Below, piece by piece: positions 1-4,606 of a stretch of 6,306 bases of DNA. Source of the stretch: an uncultured Dictyoglomus sp. (lineage in GTDB: Bacteria; Dictyoglomota; Dictyoglomia; Dictyoglomales; Dictyoglomaceae); the NCBI GenBank assembly GCA_938039765.1, contig CALHTV010000104.1, positions 1-6,306 of the forward strand, written 5' to 3'. The translations under genes and the position numbers were made by a program. How positions within the stretch are numbered: the first letter of the stretch is position 1; each line of letters begins with the position of its first letter. The notes under the pieces are model-generated. The model did no database searches. It was not told where the DNA came from and saw only the letters and a program-made list of their open reading frames with translations.

Positions 1-418
1 ACAAAGAAAGAAGAACTTTTTCTAATTCTCCCCTTGAAAGCTCTTTAATTTTACTATTTTCTTCTATTTTAAAAAACTTTATTAATTCTATGAATTTATC
101 TTCCTTAAATCCCTTGAAAAAGTCTTTATAAAAATTCTTAGCATCCCCAACTCTCATCCAATTAGGAAGAATATTCTTATCAGGAAGAAAAGATACCATT
201 TCTTTCGAGTTTACAGATATGTTTTCTCCATTTATTTTTACATGTCCCGAAGATGGTTTTAAAAGTCCCACGATTAATTTTAAAAGGGTAGTTTTTCCAC
301 TACCATTGGGACCATAAAGTCCAATAATCTCTCCAGTATCAGCTTTTAAATTAATCTCCTTTAATGCTTGTTTTTTCTCATAAAATTTATTTAGATTTTC
401 TATTTCCAAAATGTTCAT
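1..418 (-). CDS. ABC transporter ATP-binding protein, YtrB/ABC-2 type (partial, C-terminus cut by the window edge)
   Basis: This is the nucleotide-binding subunit that would hydrolyse ATP on the cytoplasmic face of an ABC transporter. The 139 visible residues begin MNILEIENLNKFY, have a Walker A motif GPNGSGKTT at residues 36-44, a Q-loop region reading SFLPDKN at about 77-82 (Asp where many ABC ATPases have Gln), and a signature motif LSRGE at 127-131. Walker B and the H-loop lie beyond the edge. The ATG is preceded by AAGGAGG with 7 bases of spacing, inside the end of the upstream regulator gene. The two genes overlap as ATGA (418-415), so translation is probably coupled. A YtrA-type regulator followed by such an ATPase is the usual arrangement of ABC-2 export operons; the membrane subunit would be expected further left. 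The substrate cannot be told. Family assignment is firm; the export role is inferred from context. Confidence 0.93.
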   Translation of the reverse strand, partial: MNILEIENLNKFYEKKQALKEINLKADTGEIIGLYGPNGSGKTTLLKLIVGLLKPSSGHVKINGENISVNSKEMVSFLPDKNILPNWMRVGDAKNFYKDFFKGFKEDKFIELIKFFKIEENSKIKELSRGELEKVLLSL

Positions 419-789
419 GTTTTATCCTCCTTTAAAAATTTAGAAATCAAATTTATTATTTCTTCATCAGGTATATTAAGTTCTCTCATATTCTTTACAA
501 AATTTTTTAAAATCTCATGGGCTATATTTTCCTTTAACTTTAAAATTCTATTTTTATCTTCGGTAACGAAAGATCCTGTTCCTCTTAGGGTAAAGATAAT
601 TCCCTCCCTTTCTAATTCTTGATAGGCTTTTTGGACAGTATTAGGATTTACCTTTAATTTCTCTGCAAGTTCTCTTACTGATGGCAATTTTTCACCTCCC
701 TTCAAATCACCCCTTATAATTTGCTTTTTAATAAGGTCCATTATTTGCAGATAAATAGGTATACTCTCGTCAAAGTTAATATTTAACAC
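415..789 (-). CDS. GntR-family transcriptional regulator, YtrA subfamily
   Basis: This is a small DNA-binding repressor, probably controlling its own operon with the ABC ATPase downstream. The sequence FDESIPIYLQIM is the typical YtrA-type opening, followed by a winged helix-turn-helix (LPSVRELAEKLKVNPNTVQK, then a wing around LRGTGSFV) and a short alpha-helical tail instead of a ligand-binding domain; total length of about 120 residues fits YtrA proteins. The frame stays open upstream to a TTG at 846, but that TTG is part of a good -35 box and the extra codons cover the promoter and operator, so the longer start is rejected. The GTG at 789 gives the N-terminal length expected for the family, but it overlaps the AGGAGG at 794-789. 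An ATT at 780 has ideal 8-base spacing to that AGGAGG. The exact start is therefore uncertain (789 or 780); the family assignment is not. Its TGA overlaps the next ATG. Confidence 0.9.
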   Translation of the reverse strand: MLNINFDESIPIYLQIMDLIKKQIIRGDLKGGEKLPSVRELAEKLKVNPNTVQKAYQELEREGIIFTLRGTGSFVTEDKNRILKLKENIAHEILKNFVKNMRELNIPDEEIINLISKFLKEDKT

Positions 790-795
790 CTCCTT

Positions 796-827
796 CTGTA
801 TTACTGTTTTATATATATAATACAGTA
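796..827. promoter_or_regulatory. Palindromic operator, probable autoregulatory site of the GntR/YtrA regulator
   Basis: Two inverted repeats are interleaved here. The outer one pairs CTGTATTA (796-803) with TAATACAG (818-825), a perfect 8-base match around a 14-base centre. The second pairs TACTGT (802-807) with ACAGTA (822-827), also with a 14-base centre, so the right arms overlap. The site covers the -10 box and expected transcription start and touches the ribosome binding site. Known YtrA-type regulators bind palindromes with wide centres. That this regulator binds here is inferred from position and symmetry. Confidence 0.7.
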
Positions 828-846
828 GGGCATAGAAACTTGTCAA
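817..846 (-). promoter_or_regulatory. Sigma-70-type promoter of the GntR-ABC operon
   Basis: Read on the minus strand, TTGACA (846-841, perfect consensus) is followed after 18 bases by TATTAT (822-817, five of six matches). Transcription would start near 810, leaving a leader of about 20-30 bases that contains AGGAGG at 794-789. The promoter lies between the end of the glycerate kinase gene and the regulator, so the regulator operon need not depend on read-through. The -10 box lies inside the inverted-repeat operator, which fits autorepression. Confidence 0.8.
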
Positions 847-882
847 GGGGTAAAAGAGATTTTTAGAAGGGAATTTATTAAT

Positions 883-2229
883 CTAAAAGATTAAAAGTAC
901 AGCAATATCAGCAACATTTGTTCCTGTGGGTCCTGTAATAATTGCATCGCCAAGTTTATTAAAGAAACTGAAAGAGTCATTGTTTTCTAAGAATTCGTTG
1001 ATATCTAAATCCAGTTTTTTAGCTTTTTCTAAAGTTAAAGAATCGGCTATAGCGCCTGCAGCAGGACTTATTCCATCGATCCCATCTGTTCCTATAGAAG
1101 CGAAAACAAAATTTATTCCTTGAAGATACTTTGTAATATAAAGAGTAAGTTCTGAGTTTCTTCCTCCAATTCCTTTTCCTTTAACCTCTACCGTTGTTTC
1201 ACCTCCAAAAACTATCGCAACAGGCTTTTTTATTTCTATGTATCCTAAGGCAATTGATTTACCAATCCCTGCGAGAGTTTTGGCAACAGATGAGGCAACA
1301 CCCTGTATTGCAGATCCAAGATAAAAGGTGTTTATATTTTTATCCTTAAAGAATTCTATCATTTCTCTTGTTGCTATATAATTAGAAGCAATAATGTGAT
1401 TCTCAAAAGTACAGTTAATAGCCTCTCCTTCTTTTAAGGTTTCCTCAATTTCACCCTTTATACCCTTCTCTAATATTTCTACTATATCTTTAAACTCGTC
1501 TTCAATTTTATATTTTTTAAGCACTAAAAGGGCATCGTAATAGGTTGATGAGTCAAAATACGTTGGACCTGAAGCAATGACGTCGAGGGGATCAAATATC
1601 ACATCGGAGATAATGAGAGAGATGACATTTCCTTTAAGGTGTTTTAAGAGTTTTCCTCCTTTAATTCTTGAAAGATGCTTTCGCACAGCATTTAATTCAT
1701 TTATATCTGCTCCTTTTTTCATAAGGGTTGTAGTTAATTCTTGAAGCCTATCTAAACTTACAATTGGGCTCTCTACAAGGGCAGAGCCTCCTCCAGAGAT
1801 GAGAACTATAGTTAGGTCAGAATTATCCACTTTATCTGCTAATTCTAAAATCTCTTCACCTGCCCTAACACTATCCTCGTTGGGTATAGGATGGCTTCCT
1901 TTGATAAACTTTACATTGGGTAAATTAAGAGCTTCCTCGACATTACTTACTACAATACCCTCAGTTATAGGAAGTAATTGATAAATTGCTTTAAAGATCT
2001 TAATACTTGCTTTACCAAAAGCAATAACATATACATGGGAGAAATCTTTTAAAGAGTAAACTTTTTCCCCAACATAGATTTTGCTATCTTCTTTTCTTAG
2101 AAAATTCATTACCCCTTTATAAGGGTCAACTCTTTCTAAACCTTTACTGAGGGCATTGAGGGCTAAATGCCGAAATTTTCTCAAATTTTCTTCTTCAGTG
2201 TTATTTGCTAATCTTTCTATATCAATCAT
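883..2229 (-). CDS. Glycerate 2-kinase, MOFRL family
   Basis: The product most likely phosphorylates D-glycerate with ATP to 2-phosphoglycerate, feeding serine, glyoxylate or sugar-acid breakdown into lower glycolysis. Older annotations call the family hydroxypyruvate reductase (TtuD). The 448 residues match the family's full length. Visible motifs are FGKAS (71-75), GSHPIPNE (111-118), SGGGSAL (145-151), a long conserved stretch NAVRKHLSRIKGGKL (180-194), SD (208-209), ASGPT (219-223), then the C-terminal MOFRL region with FGGETTV (341-347), GGRNSE (355-360), GTDGIDG (380-386) and GPTGTNVADI (433-442). No break or missing motif is seen. The ATG at 2229 lacks a Shine-Dalgarno sequence and lies 11 bases from a TATAAT box, so the mRNA is probably leaderless or nearly so. 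It stands alone on its strand, divergent from the epimerase gene. A related sugar-acid substrate is possible. Confidence 0.93.
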   Translation of the reverse strand: MIDIERLANNTEEENLRKFRHLALNALSKGLERVDPYKGVMNFLRKEDSKIYVGEKVYSLKDFSHVYVIAFGKASIKIFKAIYQLLPITEGIVVSNVEEALNLPNVKFIKGSHPIPNEDSVRAGEEILELADKVDNSDLTIVLISGGGSALVESPIVSLDRLQELTTTLMKKGADINELNAVRKHLSRIKGGKLLKHLKGNVISLIISDVIFDPLDVIASGPTYFDSSTYYDALLVLKKYKIEDEFKDIVEILEKGIKGEIEETLKEGEAINCTFENHIIASNYIATREMIEFFKDKNINTFYLGSAIQGVASSVAKTLAGIGKSIALGYIEIKKPVAIVFGGETTVEVKGKGIGGRNSELTLYITKYLQGINFVFASIGTDGIDGISPAAGAIADSLTLEKAKKLDLDINEFLENNDSFSFFNKLGDAIITGPTGTNVADIAVLLIF

Positions 2230-2240
2230 TGTTATTAATA

Positions 2241-2269
2241 ATTATATATGAGCACAAGAAAAGAGTAAA
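2241..2269 (-). promoter_or_regulatory. Promoter of the glycerate kinase gene
   Basis: On the minus strand TTTACT (2269-2264, four of six matches to the -35 consensus) is followed after exactly 17 bases by TATAAT (2246-2241, perfect). The expected transcription start is about 2234, only some 5 bases before the ATG at 2229, which leaves no room for a ribosome binding site. Confidence 0.65.
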
Positions 2270-2289
2270 ATTTAAGTATTAAAATTTAA
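2267..2289. repeat. Tandem 9-base AT-rich repeat in the divergent spacer
   Basis: AAAATTTAA occurs at 2267-2275 and again at 2281-2289, a period of 14 bases, in the 85-base spacer between the divergent glycerate kinase and epimerase genes. It touches the kinase -35 box. It could be a regulator site, but the local base composition makes a chance origin quite possible. I saw no convincing -35/-10 pair for the plus-strand epimerase gene in this spacer. Confidence 0.3.
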
Positions 2290-2314
2290 ATCTGTTTAAG
2301 GAGGAATTAAAAAT

Positions 2315-3343
2315 ATGGCAAAAATTAAGAAAGTGGAATTTAAACTTAATACCTTTGAATATATTAAACCTTTTCATATTGCCAACAATATAACATATCA
2401 AACAGAAAACATAGAAGTTATAGTTGAGCTTGAAAATGGAATCCAAGGTTTTGGAGAAGCGTCTCCTTCCTTCAGAGTAAATGGAGAGAGAGTCGAAGCT
2501 CTTATGGCCCTTAAAAAAGTAGTACAAGAAATGATTGTTGGAATGGACGTGAGAGAGTATAGAAAGATATTTGAGAGAACAGATTCATTAAGATCCGCTA
2601 GTAGTATGAAGGCAGCAGTTCAGTATGCTGTATTAGATGCTTTTAGCGAAGAGATAGGTGTACCTGTTTACCAACTTCTTGGGGGAGCTAAAAGGGAAGT
2701 TGAAACGGATTATACCATTAGCATAGGTTCCATTGAGGAAAGGGTTGAAGAAGCAAAAAGAATTGTAGACTGGGGATATAGAGTAATAAAGATAAAAGTT
2801 GGGGAAAATTTAGAGGAGGATATTCAAGCCATGATTGCAATCCATGAAGTCAGTAAAGGTTGTAAATATATAGTTGATGCCAATACAGGTTACACTCCTA
2901 AAGAAGCAGTAAAATTTGTGAAAGAAATTTATAGGTTAGGTATTGATATATCTATCTTTGAGCAGCCTGTTCCTATGACAGATATTGAAGGATTGAAATA
3001 TGTTAGATGGAATTCTCCCTTTCCAGTGGCTGCTGATGAAAGTGCAAGAACAAAATATGACGTAATGAGATTATTAAAAGAGGAGGCTGTGGATTATATC
3101 AATATAAAACTTATGAAATCAGGAATAAGTGATGCTCTTGCCATAGTAGAGATTGTAAAGACAGCAAATTTAGGATTAATGATTGGATGTATGGGAGAGT
3201 CAAGTCTTGGAGTAAACCAAAGTGTACATTTTGCTCTTGGAACAGGAGTCTTTGATTTTCATGATCTTGATACTCCTCTTATGCTTAAAGAGCCAAAATT
3301 TCGAGGGAAGTATAAAGTAGAAGGTCCAGTTTATAAAGTATAG
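2315..3343 (+). CDS. Enolase-superfamily dipeptide epimerase (L-Ala-D/L-Glu epimerase-like)
   Basis: The product is predicted to epimerise the C-terminal residue of a dipeptide through an enolate held by a divalent metal. In relatives this serves recycling of cell-wall peptides or use of dipeptides. The 342 residues comprise an N-terminal capping domain (about 1-125) and a TIM-like barrel. Visible are the catalytic KIK pair (K159, K161), metal ligands D188 (VDAN), E216 (FEQP) and D241 (ADES), the opposite catalytic lysine K265 (NIKLMK), and the DLDTPLM segment whose D317 and D319 match the DxD motif that holds the dipeptide amino group in B. subtilis epimerase. The arginine (R24) that contacts the glutamate side chain in that enzyme is here Asn25 by alignment from memory, so the preferred dipeptide may differ. 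The start is supported by AAGGAGG about 9 bases upstream. No peptidase or peptide transporter gene is adjacent. The family is firm; the substrate is not. Confidence 0.9.
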   Translation: MAKIKKVEFKLNTFEYIKPFHIANNITYQTENIEVIVELENGIQGFGEASPSFRVNGERVEALMALKKVVQEMIVGMDVREYRKIFERTDSLRSASSMKAAVQYAVLDAFSEEIGVPVYQLLGGAKREVETDYTISIGSIEERVEEAKRIVDWGYRVIKIKVGENLEEDIQAMIAIHEVSKGCKYIVDANTGYTPKEAVKFVKEIYRLGIDISIFEQPVPMTDIEGLKYVRWNSPFPVAADESARTKYDVMRLLKEEAVDYINIKLMKSGISDALAIVEIVKTANLGLMIGCMGESSLGVNQSVHFALGTGVFDFHDLDTPLMLKEPKFRGKYKVEGPVYKV

Positions 3344-3346
3344 TTT

Positions 3347-4096
3347 TTATAGATAGATCATCTTTCTTGTCATTCCTCCATCTACTATAAAGTTTGCTCC
3401 TGTAATAAAACTTGCTTCATCAGAGATTAAGTAAAGCACTAAGCTTGCTATATCTTCGGGTTTTCCCACTCTTCCTGCAGGATGTTGCTTATGATCTAAT
3501 TCTGTAAGTTCAGCAGGTTTTCTTATTGATTTTTTCTTCCACTCTGATACCTCAATCCAACCAGGACTTATGCAATTTACTCTAATTTCAGGACCAAGAC
3601 TTATGGCAAGAGCATGAGTTAGAGCATAGATTCCTCCTTTTGAGGCAGAATAAGCCTCAGTGTTAGGTTCAGACATAAAGGCTCTTGTGGAGGCTATATT
3701 TATTATTACTCCTCTTTCTTTTCTTAGATAAGGATAAGCATATTTAGAGCATAAAAAAGCTCCCGTTAAATTTACCCCGATTACTTTATTCCATTCCTCA
3801 AGGGTCAATTCTGATATATGTTTATTTATTCCGATTCCTGCATTATTAATAAGATAATTTATTTTTCCAAAGGTCTTTATGGTCTCTTCAATCATATTTT
3901 TTACATCTTCCTCTCTGGAAACATCAGTCTTTATAAACTTTATATCCCCTAAAGAAATGTATTCTTCCTGTGTTTCTCTTCCTGCTTCTTCATCAATCTC
4001 GGCTATGATTACCTTAATACTATTTTCTAATAATTTTTTAGCGATGGCTTTTCCAATTCCTTGCCCTCCACCTGTAACAATAGCTACTTTATCCAT
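3347..4096 (-). CDS. Short-chain dehydrogenase/reductase (classical SDR, probably NAD-dependent)
   Basis: This is a cytoplasmic Rossmann-fold oxidoreductase acting on an alcohol or carbonyl substrate. Its 249 residues match classical SDRs. The cofactor motif is TGGGQGIG (8-15), with an acidic Glu33 at the end of the second strand that favours NAD(H) over NADP(H). NNAG is at 84-87, and the catalytic set is N109, S136, Y149 and K153 (YSASK). SPGW (177-180) and the C-terminal FITGANFIVDGG (230-241) resemble the group annotated as glucose 1-dehydrogenase or 3-oxoacyl-ACP reductase. The segment around 184-205 that shapes the substrate pocket is Lys-rich and gives no clear hint. The ATG follows AAGGAGG with good spacing. 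No other fatty-acid gene is near, so FabG is not favoured. It converges with the epimerase gene with only 3 bases between the stops. The specific substrate is unknown. Confidence 0.93.
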   Translation of the reverse strand: MDKVAIVTGGGQGIGKAIAKKLLENSIKVIIAEIDEEAGRETQEEYISLGDIKFIKTDVSREEDVKNMIEETIKTFGKINYLINNAGIGINKHISELTLEEWNKVIGVNLTGAFLCSKYAYPYLRKERGVIINIASTRAFMSEPNTEAYSASKGGIYALTHALAISLGPEIRVNCISPGWIEVSEWKKKSIRKPAELTELDHKQHPAGRVGKPEDIASLVLYLISDEASFITGANFIVDGGMTRKMIYL

Positions 4097-4135
4097 AAAA
4101 TCCCTCCTTTTTTATTAAAAAATGCTTCTTTGAAT

Positions 4136-4164
4136 ATTATATATACCCTTTATATCCCTCTCAA
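4136..4164 (-). promoter_or_regulatory. Promoter of the short-chain dehydrogenase gene
   Basis: On the minus strand TTGAGA (4164-4159, five of six matches) is followed after 17 bases by TATAAT (4141-4136, perfect). Transcription should start near 4129, giving a leader of about 33 bases with AAGGAGG before the ATG at 4096. This is the best-matched promoter in the window and implies that the gene is transcribed on its own, not by read-through from nadE. Confidence 0.78.
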
Positions 4165-4203
4165 AATTCTTTTTGGACCAGAAAGCTTAATAAATTAAGA
4201 TAA

Positions 4204-4487
4204 GAAAATTTTCCTATCCACATTATCCGTGTAGATCCAGAACTTATGCTTTCTGTTCCACATCACATTACAACCTGTCATGGATTTGAGGCTGTCTCTT
4301 TACTTTGTAGAAGGGTATATTGCAAATATGGCTAATCTTGTGATTGATCTTTATGCTTAAAGAGTGTAGAACTTATATAGCCCTTGCCAATACCCTTGCT
4401 GGATTTGTGGGATTCATACTCAGCTGTACCTCAGAACATTCCTTAGATCATGCTCTCTCTACTTAACCTCATGAACTTCCTCCTCTC
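4204..4487 (+). pseudogene. Decayed fragment of an iron-containing alcohol dehydrogenase
   Basis: No intact frame exists here, but three plus-strand frames in order give pieces of one protein family. The first (from about 4204) reads HIIRVDPELMLSVPHHITT and goes on to GFEAVS near 4299. After a one-base shift near 4303 the next frame reads FVEGYIANMANLVIDLYA (4304-4357), then stops TAA at 4358 and TAG at 4367. A third frame from 4380 reads ALANTLAGFVGF, then SCTSEHSLDHALST, then a TAA at 4464 and PHELP. These match in order the metal-binding half of Fe-ADH proteins (DPEL, GxDALxHAxEGY, the HxxxH region). About 25 codons seem lost between 4358 and 4379. The N-terminal NAD-binding half and the C-terminus are absent. 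Metal-ligand positions appear changed: Asp to Glu (4288), the His of the HAxE motif to Leu (4300), and the His after ELP to Pro (4482). Family match is from memory of the motifs. Confidence 0.83.
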
Positions 4488-4513
4488 TTTTATCTCAGGA
4501 AGAAAAAGAGAGG
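4482..4513. repeat. Perfect 10-base inverted repeat (hairpin) after the pseudogene
   Basis: CCTCTCTTTT (4482-4491) pairs perfectly with AAAAGAGAGG (4504-4513) around a 12-base loop. It begins where the alcohol dehydrogenase similarity ends. Neither strand has a run of T directly after the stem, so it is not a standard intrinsic terminator. It could still slow transcription leaving nadE on the minus strand, or be a relic of the event that truncated the pseudogene. Confidence 0.55.
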
Positions 4514-4522
4514 AAAGAGAAC

Positions 4523-4606
4523 AATAAAAACTTATTTTTAAGAGATAGTAAAAGAAAGCTTACAGATAAAGTTTAGCGTTATATTAGGTTTAATATTCAT
4601 ATTGAA
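4523..4606. other. AT-rich spacer downstream of nadE with no gene seen
   Basis: This is the last part of the 510-base gene-free stretch between the dehydrogenase and nadE. I see no coding similarity here. On the minus strand, downstream of the nadE stop, CTTA-AAAA-TAAG is followed by TTTTT, a 4-base stem that is too weak to call as a terminator with confidence. Confidence 0.4.

Noticed and set aside
878..894. Inverted repeat TTAATC/GATTAA as a terminator after the glycerate kinase gene
   Set aside because: The stem is 6 mostly A-T base pairs, overlaps the stop codon and is not followed by a T run on the minus strand.
926..1123. Plus-strand open frame of 65 codons inside the glycerate kinase gene
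   Set aside because: It lies opposite a conserved coding region (MOFRL C-terminal part) and shows no ribosome binding site or recognisable protein.
1799..1981. Plus-strand open frame of 60 codons inside the glycerate kinase gene
   Set aside because: It is antisense to the conserved SGGGSAL region and has no independent support.
2230..2314. Plus-strand promoter for the epimerase gene
   Set aside because: TAAAAT boxes occur at 2266 and 2280, but neither has a credible -35 box at 16-18 bases, and the spacer is too AT-rich to choose between them.
2279..2527. Minus-strand open frame of 82 codons over the epimerase start
   Set aside because: It is antisense to the well-supported epimerase N-terminus, with an unlikely Phe/Tyr-rich composition.
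3879..4118. Plus-strand open frame of 79 codons opposite the dehydrogenase N-terminus
   Set aside because: It is antisense to the conserved Rossmann cofactor motif, and its Ser/Ile-rich sequence is typical of a complementary-strand shadow.
4097..4606. Transposase remnant or insertion sequence in the gene-free stretch
   Set aside because: This was my first thought for a decayed region, but the frames read as an iron-containing alcohol dehydrogenase, and no terminal inverted repeats or transposase motifs were found.
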